Origin: Prolixibacteraceae bacterium
GTDB lineage: Bacteria; Bacteroidota; Bacteroidia; Bacteroidales; Prolixibacteraceae
Assembly (NCBI GenBank): GCA_003537645.1
Contig: DPRM01000080.1
Coordinates: 819 to 24,462, forward strand
Length of the DNA stretch: 23,644 bases
Direction: 5' to 3'
Of this stretch, positions 8,301 to 15,296 are shown one piece after another (within the stretch, counting starts at the first letter, position 1; every line of letters starts with the position of its first letter). Position numbers and translations under genes: made by a program. The notes under the pieces were generated by a model. The model worked only from the letters and a program-made list of their open reading frames with translations, was not told the DNA's origin and made no database searches.

Positions 8301-8590
8301 CGGTCTTCGCGTTTCAGGATAAAGCCATCGGATAACCACCGAAGAATTTTTTTGTTGCTTTCGTAAAGGTCGGACGAAGGCAGGGTTTTAAGCTGAAGAA
8401 CAATTGATTTTGCTTCAGTTACGGTCAGCTGTTTACTTTCGTATTTGGTCAGCAAATAGTGAAGCAAATCGGCTTCAATCAAAACTTCATCGGCTGCCCG
8501 TACAATCGAATCGCCATGAAAATGAGGATAGCCTTCATTTCCCAGCAATTCGACAAAAGCCCGTTCTAATTTTTCTTCAGTGAATTTCAT
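5375..8590 (-). CDS. hsdR: Type I restriction enzyme, restriction/translocase subunit HsdR
   Basis: A full-length 1071-residue HsdR, the motor and nuclease subunit of the R2M2S complex that translocates and cuts DNA lacking the host methylation. The N-terminal nuclease of the PD-(D/E)xK type shows Asp156 (RIPDGIIYING) and Glu170-x-Lys172 (VVFEFKSA). The SF2 helicase follows: Walker A GATGCGKS at 312-319, DEAH at 416-419, TGTP at 461-464, and later MWLTGFDVPFLDTMYIDKP and QTISRVNR. The remaining C-terminal third is helical and would bind the methylase core. The ATG directly follows the TAA ending the wreck of the upstream regulator (TAAATG), so translation was once coupled. All key motifs are present and the gene looks functional. 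Confidence 0.97.
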   Translation of the reverse strand: MKFTEEKLERAFVELLGNEGYPHFHGDSIVRAADEVLIEADLLHYLLTKYESKQLTVTEAKSIVLQLKTLPSSDLYESNKKILRWLSDGFILKREDRNQKDIHIELIDYNGLDAQLTSLDLDTVVAEPAVKYPKDYNIYKFVNQLEIVGNEKRIPDGIIYINGLPIVVFEFKSAIREESTIHDAFKQLTIRYRRDIPELFKYNAFCVISDGINNKAGSFFAPYEFFYAWRRVAGLAKDVDGIDSMYTLVRGMFNQNRLRDIIRNFIYIPDSSKKNEKIVCRYPQYYAAKRLYENIKLAQRPEGDGKGGTYFGATGCGKSFTMLYLTRLLMKSEYFESPTIILITDRTDLDTQLSETFVQAKRFIGDNTVISVESRANLRELLQGRQSGGVFLTTIHKFTEDTELLTDRNNVICISDEAHRSQINLDQKVKVDFENNTVTKTFGFAYYLHKSLPNATFVGFTGTPIDATLDVFGKVVDAYTMTESVKDEITVRIVYEGRAAKIALKNRELEKIEKYYQEVADAGANEYQIEKSKETTANMNAIIGDPDRLQALAEDFVKHYEDRVSEGATIKGKAMFVCSTREIAYEFYRNVIALRPQWNEVRVSEEGVVLSEKDQKEIKPMERIKMIMTRGQDDDETFYKLLGTKDYRKELDRQFKNEKSNFKIAIVVDMWLTGFDVPFLDTMYIDKPIQQHDLIQTISRVNRKFEGKNKGLVVDYIGIKKQMNLALAKYNKGDKDNFEDIAESVIIVRNHLDLLAKLFHKFDDSKYFHGTNIQQLNTLNMAAEFVQKTKEIETRFMGLVKRLKAAYDICAGSEQLTHQERDYTHFYLAVRSIVFKLTKGNAPDIDQMNARVREMIKDALESDGVQEIFKLGDENESEQDLFDEDYLAKIAKIKLPNTKIKLLQQLLAKVIAEIKKVNKVKGVDFTRKMQVLVERYNQRDESDVLRSEVYEEMAEQLTNLIWEVHQEFSAGDILGIDFEEKAFYDILKELCIKYDFKYPEDKLIELAKAVKNLVDGQAKFPDWNKRDDIKSALKVGLILLLDEFGYPPVERDEVYVEIFEQAENFKKNQAK

Positions 8591-8790
8591 TTACACCTGT
8601 TTTTTAATTTGCCAAAACCCTTCTTTTCTGCCTCCTATTCTTTCGATAAGACCCGAATCTTTCAGCTTTTTGATGTGCTTTTCCGTTGCTCTGGAAGATA
8701 TTCCTATTATTTTCCCTGTCTCCGCTGCTGTTATTTTAGGGTAGAGTGCAATGATTCCTAAAACAATATTCCAGGTTGGAATTTCTTTTC

Positions 8791-8819
8791 CCGAACTCTT
8801 TTCCGAACTCTTTTCCGAA
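8791..8819 (-). repeat. 12-base tandem repeat, GKEF-coding
   Basis: The plus-strand unit CCGAACTCTTTT occurs twice in full (8791-8802, 8803-8814) and then as a partial CCGAA. On the minus strand it codes GKEF-GKEF. The frameshifting base run adjoins the repeat. Confidence 0.85.
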
Positions 8820-8943
8820 TGTATTCTTTATATACTCTGTAATCAGACCAAAGTGAGGCATCAACCTTTCGGTATTTATTTCAGGGGTTAATGCCATTAA
8901 GTCGCTTATTGATCCCAATTCTCGTGCAATATCTGCCAACCCT

Positions 8944-8967
8944 ACTTGACCACCAACTTGACCACCT
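8944..8967 (-). repeat. 12-base tandem repeat, GGQV-coding
   Basis: Two near-identical 12-base units (ACTTGACCACCA and ACTTGACCACCT on the plus strand) encode GGQV-GGQV in the linker of the broken regulator. They belong to a wider run of related GGV/GGA codons. Confidence 0.75.
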
Positions 8968-9025
8968 ATCTCTTCTTCATTTACACCACCTTTTGCACCA
9001 CCTATTACACCACCTGTTTCATTTT

Positions 9026-9061
9026 CTACCAACCCATCTACCAACCCATCTGCCAACCCAT
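9026..9061 (-). repeat. 12-base tandem repeat, three units, GL(V/A)D-coding
   Basis: CTACCAACCCAT occurs twice and CTGCCAACCCAT once, end to end. Read on the minus strand this gives the tetrapeptides in GLADGLVDGLVE. It is the third independent 12-base repeat in this gene. Confidence 0.85.
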
Positions 9062-9339
9062 TCTCTGTTACTTCGGATATGAATATTGTAACTTCAACAC
9101 CACCGTTCATTTCTTTAATTTCCGGTTCGGGTAGGCCAGCTTCTTTACACGAATTGATGATTTTAAGTGTACCGCGCCCCCAGGTGTCGATATATCCGGC
9201 AAAAAAGCAAGCGTTCGCAATGATAGGGTTACGTGGACGTGAATTGTGGTCCCATTTCAGGTAATCGTCGTGCCAGCTTTGCTTGTATTCTATGTTTTGT
9301 TGTTCGGGCATAGTCTTTATGATTTTGCTTCTGTAAATT

Positions 9340-10344
9340 TCATTTTTCAGGCTTGCCAAGTTTCTTAATATCTTCTTCTATTTCCCGGAGACTTTGCTCT
9401 TTTTCGATTGATTTTTGAGCAATCGTGTATTTTTCGAACTCTTCGCCCGATTTCTTCAATGCTTTCTCGTGGCTAATTTTTCCGGCATGAGTGAGCAACT
9501 CCCGTCTGTTTAGTTGTAAAATAATGTCCAATCGTTGAATCCAATCGGCCATGTACATGGGTACGCGTTGTTGTGCCATGGTTTCGGCAAATGCCAGATA
9601 TTGCTCGACCAATAAGCCCAACAATTTTATTTCATCCTCATTCAGGTAGTTTTTGGCAATGCTTACATCCGATTTTTTGATTGCCGTTGTTCCCTTTTTG
9701 TCGTACGATTGCATTCCCATGAGCGGCAAAGAGGTATCGACCCTCCGGTAAACCAACTCGGCTGCGGTTTGCTGGCTGATTGCCCAAAGTAACTTATTTT
9801 GAACTACTTTAAAAAACTCAATCGTCCTTTCGTCTTTAGGGTCGTAGTCGATACTGGTCGTATAAATATCTTTTATTTTTTGGTAGAAGAACCGTTCTGA
9901 AATCCGGATCTCCCTGATGCGTTCCTGTAGTTCGTTGAAATAATTCATTGAACTGCCCGACTTAAAACGGTCGTCGTTCAGTGCAAAACCTTTGGTAATA
10001 TATTCTTTCAACCGCTGTGTAGCCCAAATACGAAACTGTGTGCCTTGTACAGATTTTACACGATAACCTACCGAAATTATTACGTCGAGATTGTAATAAT
10101 CAATGGCTCTTTCCACTTCCCTGTTACCTTCTGTTTGAACTGTTCGGAAATTCCGAACAGTTGCCGAAGCCTCTAATTCTCCTTCCTCAAACACATTTTT
10201 AATATGCTCGCTGATAGTGGCTTTCGATTTTTGAAACAGTTCGCACAATTGTGCTTGTGTCAACCACACGGTTTCTTCCTCCAGGCGAACATCTATTTTG
10301 ATGTTGCCATCTGCGTTTTGGTAGATGAGTATTTCGCTATTCAT
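9340..10344 (-). CDS. RhuM family protein
   Basis: A complete 334-residue member of the virulence RhuM family, named after a Salmonella pathogenicity-island gene and often found inside type I restriction loci. The typical N-terminus VRLEEETVWLTQAQLCELF (about 20-38) begins a helix-turn-helix (to about residue 50), followed by AIDYYNLDVIISVGYRVKS and FRIWATQRLKEYITKGFALN. The family's biochemical role is not established, though the N-terminal part looks DNA-binding. The gene lies 142 bases downstream of the OLD-like gene; its stop is 29 bases before the ATG of the broken regulator, so these two were likely one transcript with hsdR. A 25-base palindrome lies inside it (10138-10162). Confidence 0.9.
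   Translation of the reverse strand: MNSEILIYQNADGNIKIDVRLEEETVWLTQAQLCELFQKSKATISEHIKNVFEEGELEASATVRNFRTVQTEGNREVERAIDYYNLDVIISVGYRVKSVQGTQFRIWATQRLKEYITKGFALNDDRFKSGSSMNYFNELQERIREIRISERFFYQKIKDIYTTSIDYDPKDERTIEFFKVVQNKLLWAISQQTAAELVYRRVDTSLPLMGMQSYDKKGTTAIKKSDVSIAKNYLNEDEIKLLGLLVEQYLAFAETMAQQRVPMYMADWIQRLDIILQLNRRELLTHAGKISHEKALKKSGEEFEKYTIAQKSIEKEQSLREIEEDIKKLGKPEK
10138..10162. repeat. Perfect intragenic palindrome in rhuM
   Basis: AACTGTTCGGAA-A-TTCCGAACAGTT: two 12-base arms around one central base. It covers the codons for about residues 61-69 (ATVRNFRTV) of RhuM. The core TTCGGAA also occurs upstream of the rhuM start at 10368-10374. Confidence 0.8.
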
Positions 10345-10441
10345 GTTTTATACCAACTTAGTGAATATTCGGAACTCCATTTTTATGACATCTTGTTTGC
10401 ACTTCAACTTAGTTCAGAGTAATGATCAGACAATTTAATTG

Positions 10442-10473
10442 TTGTCAAGTTTTTTGATCAGAAAACTTGACAA
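10442..10473 (-). terminator. Hairpin after the OLD-like gene, candidate terminator
   Basis: TTGTCAAGTTTT and AAAACTTGACAA form a perfect 12-bp stem with the 8-base loop TTGATCAG. It begins 14 bases beyond the stop of the OLD-like gene. The following minus-strand sequence is AT-rich but not a pure T run. TGATCAGA is also repeated at 10423-10430 and 10455-10462. Confidence 0.5.
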
Positions 10474-10486
10474 ATAATTTCATAAT

Positions 10487-12517
10487 CTAAATCTCAAAAA
10501 GTTCTTTAATTCTAGAAAAAAGAGGAATAAAGTCAATAAAATCCTCACTTGGTAAGGGTGCAAATTTTTCAAGCGATTTTGACTTAACTGAGTCTTTAAT
10601 CTTAAAATATGTTTTATCCAGGACAGTTTTGAGTTCAACGCATCCTAAACTAATTAGTTTTTCTTGATTGACTAGGTTTTCAATAGCTACAAAACTAGTA
10701 AACGAACCTTGAGTAATATCACTCGTGAGTCCATCAAGTCTTTCTGGGATTGGAAGTAACAGAGCATAAAAGCAAGGATGATTTCTTCTTTTACTATAAA
10801 AACCATTTCTTTTATCCCCTAGAATTGGGTCACTCCATTCCTTCTCGCACTGGTTTTTTAAAAGGTAAAAGTTTCTACAACCTTCTTCATCGAAATCAAA
10901 TAGACCAATGATTTTTTTATCGGTATAACCATCTGTTGTAGTCATACTTAAAAAACCACGGACAGATCCAGCACCACCTGCCCTTCTGATAGTAAAAGGA
11001 GCATAATCAGAAAAAATCTGTTCGATGTTTTCTTTGTTAAAATCTATGTTATTACATTTTAAATAAGCAATCTTGTATATTGCCTCATATACATCTTCAA
11101 CAATTAGAATTGGCTTAAGGAATTCTTCTATTTTACTTTGAGCACTTTGCAAATTTCCTAAACATGATTCATAATCACTCTGCAATTGCTCATATACCTT
11201 CTTTTGAAGTTTAAGACTTAGGTTTGAGGTATTGATTTCCTTCACTTGTTCTTCGATTCGCGATTGAAGACTTTCCACAATTCTCGCTTCTTGAATTATT
11301 CCCAAATCATCACAAATTTCCTCCCAAGCGTTATTTGTCTCGTCAAATCTTGTTACTAACGAGGTGTTATTTGTTTCAGGTTTCTTCCAAACTCTGAAAA
11401 TAGATATATCACTGGATGTTTGATCATTTTTCAGGTGAGATATAGCTTCATCCCTTTTCTGTTGAGATTTGATTTTTTTATTGTTTAGAATCTCATTTTC
11501 ATATTCGGTAAATTCTCTTTTCAATGCCAGAAATTCCATTGTGTGAGTAGTAATAAAAATCTGGTATTTCTTCGAATATTTAAACTGAAATTCATCCTTA
11601 AGTTTTCTTATGTTTTTTGATTCATAAGAATTCTCTGGCTCTTCGAAGCCCCAAATGACATTCTTTGCTGAGTTTCTTGATATTTCATCCAATATCTCAG
11701 GTATAAACCTAGCTTGAACTCCATCCCCACGCTCGAATAAAGAAATCTCATTCTCAGTTCGAACAGATAATGTTCGAAAAAAGTCGACCAAAGTAGAAGG
11801 AATATAAAAACTGGCTTCGACACCACTACTGTTCAAGAAATTGTCAAAAAGTTCATTGGTTTCAGTTCTTAAAATTTCATTAAACTTTTCGGAAGAATCT
11901 CTAAACTTATTTTTCTTTGACTTATCACCCTTTTCAAAAAGATAAGCTTGAAGCTTTGTGAAAAGATGATTGAAAAATTGTCTGTCTTTAATGGCCGGAA
12001 TATATTCAAACTGAAAATTTTTGAGGAAGGCTGTTGTTTGTGCCTTGTTCAAATCACCTTGGTAATTATATTCACCTTGAAAATTATTTTTTTGGGAGTA
12101 TGTACGTGAAATCCAAAATTCCTGAGGTAAACCTCTTTGTTTGTTCTTGTTGTTAAAGAAAAGCTTTATTGATATTACTTCATCGGATCTTCTTAGGTCT
12201 TTAGGTTTCTCATTACCCCCATTTTCATTTAATAAACGTACTCTTTCAATTTCAATAGCTTTTCTATCTTCAACATCTTTATCAAATCTATTTGCAACAA
12301 TCTTCGAAAAATCCCTTTCTTTTTCAAATTTAACACCAGGTGAAATCTCATTATTAAAGAATAGATTGAGTGCTCTTAAAACATTTGATTTTCCGGAATC
12401 ATTTGATCCAGAGAAAACATTAATATCTTTCAACTCCTCAATACGAACTTTAGGTTGGTCCTTTCCTCCATCAAAAGATCGAAAATGTTTAATTTCAATT
12501 TTAGAAATAATATCCAT
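10487..12517 (-). CDS. OLD-like AAA/ABC-type ATPase with C-terminal TOPRIM-like domain, candidate defence nuclease
   Basis: A 676-residue protein. The ABC-type ATPase head has Walker A GSNDSGKS (37-44) after the KIEIKHFRSF start typical of AAA_15/AAA_21 proteins. A signature-like GDGVQ follows at 264-268, Walker B VIWGFEEPE at 287-295 and the H-loop histidine at 325 (FITTHT). A coiled-coil-like stretch covers about 410-465. The C-terminal part starts PILIVEDVYEAIYKIAY (469-485), an acidic TOPRIM-like glutamate, and has LFDFDEEG (539-546), matching the TOPRIM DxD motif. OLD-family nucleases include GajA of Gabija; PARIS AriA/AriB is a related design. No partner helicase or toxin gene is beside it. 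The gene begins 6 bases after the hsdS stop and is strikingly AT-rich, so it is probably a transferred cargo gene. Confidence 0.82.
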   Translation of the reverse strand: MDIISKIEIKHFRSFDGGKDQPKVRIEELKDINVFSGSNDSGKSNVLRALNLFFNNEISPGVKFEKERDFSKIVANRFDKDVEDRKAIEIERVRLLNENGGNEKPKDLRRSDEVISIKLFFNNKNKQRGLPQEFWISRTYSQKNNFQGEYNYQGDLNKAQTTAFLKNFQFEYIPAIKDRQFFNHLFTKLQAYLFEKGDKSKKNKFRDSSEKFNEILRTETNELFDNFLNSSGVEASFYIPSTLVDFFRTLSVRTENEISLFERGDGVQARFIPEILDEISRNSAKNVIWGFEEPENSYESKNIRKLKDEFQFKYSKKYQIFITTHTMEFLALKREFTEYENEILNNKKIKSQQKRDEAISHLKNDQTSSDISIFRVWKKPETNNTSLVTRFDETNNAWEEICDDLGIIQEARIVESLQSRIEEQVKEINTSNLSLKLQKKVYEQLQSDYESCLGNLQSAQSKIEEFLKPILIVEDVYEAIYKIAYLKCNNIDFNKENIEQIFSDYAPFTIRRAGGAGSVRGFLSMTTTDGYTDKKIIGLFDFDEEGCRNFYLLKNQCEKEWSDPILGDKRNGFYSKRRNHPCFYALLLPIPERLDGLTSDITQGSFTSFVAIENLVNQEKLISLGCVELKTVLDKTYFKIKDSVKSKSLEKFAPLPSEDFIDFIPLFSRIKELFEI

Positions 12518-12523
12518 ATATTT

Positions 12524-13750
12524 TTAGTTTTCTATTGTCGCAAGTTTGGAAAGAAGAACATACTTCATATTGTAAAGTATTTTGTTTTCATTGTAAACTA
12601 AATCCAAATGATTTCCAAATGGCTTAATTATTTTTGAAAAATTACTTTGTATTTCAATAGAAGGTATTATAAATGGCAAAGTGTTAAATGCCGTATGTGT
12701 TAAATCAAATTGTGCTGATGAACCAGATGCGAGTTCAACCATTGAATTAAATGTGTTCTTTTGACGAAGAAACCAATAGAGATATTCTTTCTGAACAAGT
12801 TTTTCATTAGGAGTAATTTTAAAGCAATTGTTATAAATTACTCCTTCTTTATTACGGAAAACTAAGCCAACCTGTCCTGTTCTAGAAATAATGATGTCTT
12901 CTTTTTTAGCGATGTTCTTTTTGTCAACTGATTGATCTATAAAAATTTCTTTCGTATCATTTATTAAATCTGTAATTCTAAGTAAAGGTATCCCTGTTGG
13001 TTTTAATAAATGGTTGGTCGTTGCATTTACGACTAAACCTTGGCTTAATTTCACATAACTTCCAATTTTCTCATATTTCCATTTGTCAGGAACTACACCC
13101 AACTCACTTTCCACCATTTCACCACCATAACTTTTATACGGCAACCCATTTTCATCAGGCTTGCCTTGAGCGAAGTCGAAGGGAAATTCAAAATCTACAA
13201 ACCACTGCTTGTAAATGGCTTGTGCGGTTTCTTCGAGTTTTTGTATGAGTTGCTGGTTAAGCTTAATGCGGTTTACAAAGGTGTTGTATTCTTTTACTAT
13301 TTCGCGTTGTTTGGCGATGGATGGGATGGGCAAAAGAGTATTGCACATTTCAGCCCAATCAAATATTTCTCTGGCGCTTCCGTGACTTTTAAACCTGGCA
13401 TAGCGGTCAAATTCCGGTCGCCGGAACCACATCATTAAATATTCAGGAAGCAAAAGGTTTAAATCAGTAACTTCGAAAGGCGTATAAGCTTGTGAAACAA
13501 TGGCTTCATCGTAATCTTCCAATAAAGCAATCGAAATTTTATCTCCGTTTCTGGATGTCACCGGCCCATAAGCAAATTGATTCCGCTTAATAATTTTGTA
13601 AGTGGACATATCCGTACCAATGGTATTGGCAATGGAAGGCATAAATTTCTTTTGGATGCTAACACCCAAGAGCAAATCAACTTCCAATTTAGTATCCCGG
13701 TTATTGACTTCTTTTATGTAATTACCTAATGGCTTATAGTTTGATCTCAT
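12524..13750 (-). CDS. hsdS: Type I restriction enzyme, specificity subunit HsdS
   Basis: A 408-residue HsdS with two target-recognition domains that choose the two halves of the bipartite DNA site. TRD1 covers about 1-145 and ends in the conserved LLPIPSIAKQREIVKEYNTF; the first spacer helix runs to QAIYKQWFVDFEFPF (about 191). A hinge FDFAQGKPDENGLPYKSYGG contains a phylum-wide palindromic repeat. TRD2 runs from about 223 (KWKYEKIGSYVKLSQGLVV, LLRITDLIND) to about 370, with SGSSAQFDLTHTAFNTLPFI and a final helix. The start overlaps the hsdM stop by 17 bases, the usual coupling. TRD2 is much AT-richer than TRD1, with the change near 13080, suggesting that half was swapped in. Confidence 0.95.
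   Translation of the reverse strand: MRSNYKPLGNYIKEVNNRDTKLEVDLLLGVSIQKKFMPSIANTIGTDMSTYKIIKRNQFAYGPVTSRNGDKISIALLEDYDEAIVSQAYTPFEVTDLNLLLPEYLMMWFRRPEFDRYARFKSHGSAREIFDWAEMCNTLLPIPSIAKQREIVKEYNTFVNRIKLNQQLIQKLEETAQAIYKQWFVDFEFPFDFAQGKPDENGLPYKSYGGEMVESELGVVPDKWKYEKIGSYVKLSQGLVVNATTNHLLKPTGIPLLRITDLINDTKEIFIDQSVDKKNIAKKEDIIISRTGQVGLVFRNKEGVIYNNCFKITPNEKLVQKEYLYWFLRQKNTFNSMVELASGSSAQFDLTHTAFNTLPFIIPSIEIQSNFSKIIKPFGNHLDLVYNENKILYNMKYVLLSKLATIEN
13161..13183. repeat. Bacteroidota short palindromic repeat inside hsdS
   Basis: CCTTGAGCGAAGTCGAAGG at 13164-13182 is a palindrome-flanked 19-base sequence that I know as widespread in Bacteroidota genomes. Here it is read in frame on the minus strand as part of FDFAQGKPD, in the hinge between the two recognition domains. 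Confidence 0.7.
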
Positions 13751-15296
13751 ACCCCAACTCTTTAAACACGTTCAATAAATCGTTTTTCGATTGGGCTTCG
13801 GCTTTTAGCAGTTCGGCAAATTCGGTTTGCAGGTTTTGCATTTTCTCGACGAAATCAATGTTTTCGTCTCGGTTTACAAACTCAATATATTTGCTTGGTA
13901 CGAGTGAGAAATCTTTTTGGGCTACCTCGTCAAACGATGCGGAGTAGCAAAGTTCAGGAATGTTTTCAGATACAACCGATTGCCAAAGATGATAGGTGCT
14001 CGTTACTTTCTTAATATCAGCATCTGAGAATTGGGTGTATTTTTTCTCAAACGGTTCACCCAATTGGCGTAAATCCATAAAGAGTATTTCCTTTTCACGG
14101 TTGCGGTATTGTCGGGTAACATCGCCAATATTCCGGCTTTGTTCTTTTTTGTTTTTATTGAGAATCCAGAGCGTAACACTAATATCGGTGGTGTAAAACA
14201 AATTTCGTGGCAACACCAAAATGGCTTCCACCAAATTGTTTTCAATCAGTTTGCGGCGTATTTTATACTCTTCGCCACCACCACTCAAAGCGCCATTGGC
14301 CAGAATAAAACCGGCCACGCCATTTTCAGAAAGCTTAGAAACCATGTTGAGAATCCAGCCATAATTGGCGTTGCTTTTGGGCGGCACATCGTAACCACGC
14401 CAGCGCGGGTCGTCTTTCAATTCGTTTTCGGCTCGCCAGTCTTTTTGGTTAAAAGGTGGGTTGGCCATAATGTAATCGGCCTTCAGGTCTTTGTGCTGGT
14501 CGTCGCCAAAAGTGTCAGCAGCTTTTTCGCCCAAATTACCCGAAATGCCACGTATGGCCAGGTTCATTTTTGCCAGCTTGTAGGTGGTGTTGGTGTATTC
14601 CTGCCCGTAAATCGATACATTTTTGGTGTTTCCGTGGTGCGCCTGAATAAACTTAATGGATTGCACAAACATACCGCCGGAGCCACAGGCCGGGTCGTAG
14701 ATAATACCGCTGTAAGGTTCAATCATTTCGGCAATCAGGTTTACAATGCTTTTTGGCGTGTAGAATTCTCCTTTGCCTTTCCCTTCGGCCAATGCGAATT
14801 TGGAGAGGAAATATTCGTACACACGGCCCACAATGTCCTGGGCTTTGTCTTTTAGGGTGTCAATTTCGTTAATGGTATCGAGCAGCGACGAGAGTTTGGT
14901 GATGTCCAAGCCCAAGCGCGAAAAGTAATTGTCGGGCAGCGCACCTTTTAAAGCTTTGTTGTTTTTCTCAATGTTGTGCAGCGCGGTGTCAATCTTTAAG
15001 GCAATGTCGTTTTGCTTCGAGTTTTTAATGATGTACGACCAGCGTGAAACTTCGTCGAGGAAAAACACATTGTTCTGGTTATAGAATTCGGACATCTCCA
15101 GGTATTTTTCCTGCCCTTTCGCAATGAGCTTATTGCGGTGTTCTTCAAACTTATCGCTGGCAAACTTCAGGAAAATCAATCCCAACACAACGTGCTTATA
15201 TTCTGCTGATTCAACGCTTCCTCTTAATTTATTGGCCGATTCCCAAAGGGTTTCTTCCATGCTCTTCTCCTTACCGTTTCCGTTCTTTTTGGCCAT
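13734..15296 (-). CDS. hsdM: Type I restriction-modification system, methylase subunit HsdM
   Basis: A complete 520-residue N6-adenine methyltransferase. The N-terminal helical HsdM_N domain spans about 11-140 (SMEETLWESANKLRGSVESA and YKHVVLGLIFLKFASDKFEE). The N6_Mtase domain follows with FYTPKSIVNLIAEMI (178-192), the AdoMet motif DPACGSGGMF (201-210) and the catalytic NPPF (279-282). With HsdS it methylates both strands of the bipartite target and protects the host. It is the first gene of the minus-strand island; its promoter should lie within 15297-15451, where no clear TAnnTTTG box was recognised. All catalytic motifs are intact. Confidence 0.97.
   Translation of the reverse strand: MAKKNGNGKEKSMEETLWESANKLRGSVESAEYKHVVLGLIFLKFASDKFEEHRNKLIAKGQEKYLEMSEFYNQNNVFFLDEVSRWSYIIKNSKQNDIALKIDTALHNIEKNNKALKGALPDNYFSRLGLDITKLSSLLDTINEIDTLKDKAQDIVGRVYEYFLSKFALAEGKGKGEFYTPKSIVNLIAEMIEPYSGIIYDPACGSGGMFVQSIKFIQAHHGNTKNVSIYGQEYTNTTYKLAKMNLAIRGISGNLGEKAADTFGDDQHKDLKADYIMANPPFNQKDWRAENELKDDPRWRGYDVPPKSNANYGWILNMVSKLSENGVAGFILANGALSGGGEEYKIRRKLIENNLVEAILVLPRNLFYTTDISVTLWILNKNKKEQSRNIGDVTRQYRNREKEILFMDLRQLGEPFEKKYTQFSDADIKKVTSTYHLWQSVVSENIPELCYSASFDEVAQKDFSLVPSKYIEFVNRDENIDFVEKMQNLQTEFAELLKAEAQSKNDLLNVFKELGYEIKL

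Larger units (their letters stand above)
8591..9311 (-). pseudogene. Broken AlbA_2 / HATPase_c_4 (RecG-C-like) transcriptional regulator
   Basis: The first 20 codons, from the ATG at 9311, encode MPEQQNIEYKQSWHDDYLKW, the start of the AlbA_2 (Schlafen-like) domain. This joins directly, at about 9251/9252, to DHNSRPRNPIIANACFFAGY and IDTWGRGTLKII, which belong to the far C-terminal HATPase_c_4 region. Several hundred intervening residues are missing in frame. The frame then runs into glycine-rich 4-residue repeats and stops at 8736. In the next frame the sequence goes on as a winged helix (IPTWNIVLGIIALYP, ITAAETGKIIGISSRATEKH, IKKLKDSGLIERIGG) to a TAA at 8591-8593. Removing one base from TTTTCCC at 8786-8792 would restore the frame. 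Alternative starts upstream (9359) overlap rhuM and are less likely. Confidence 0.82.

Noticed and set aside
9026..9061. CRISPR-like array
   Set aside because: The units are contiguous 12-base coding repeats without spacers.
8891..9082. Histidine- and leucine-rich plus-strand frame with repeated HLPT and HHLL
   Set aside because: It is the reverse reading of the 12-base repeats in the broken regulator, not a separate protein.
9312..9359. Earlier ATG (9359) as start of the broken regulator
   Set aside because: It would overlap the rhuM end and add residues with no family similarity; MPEQQNIEYK at 9311 is the natural family start.
12141..12527. 128-codon plus-strand open frame over the 5' end of the OLD-like gene
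   Set aside because: Antisense shadow of a gene with clear Walker A; serine- and leucine-rich with no domain.
14109..14855. 248-codon plus-strand open frame
   Set aside because: It lies antisense inside hsdM, has no recognisable domain, and its phenylalanine- and valine-rich composition is that of a reverse-frame shadow.
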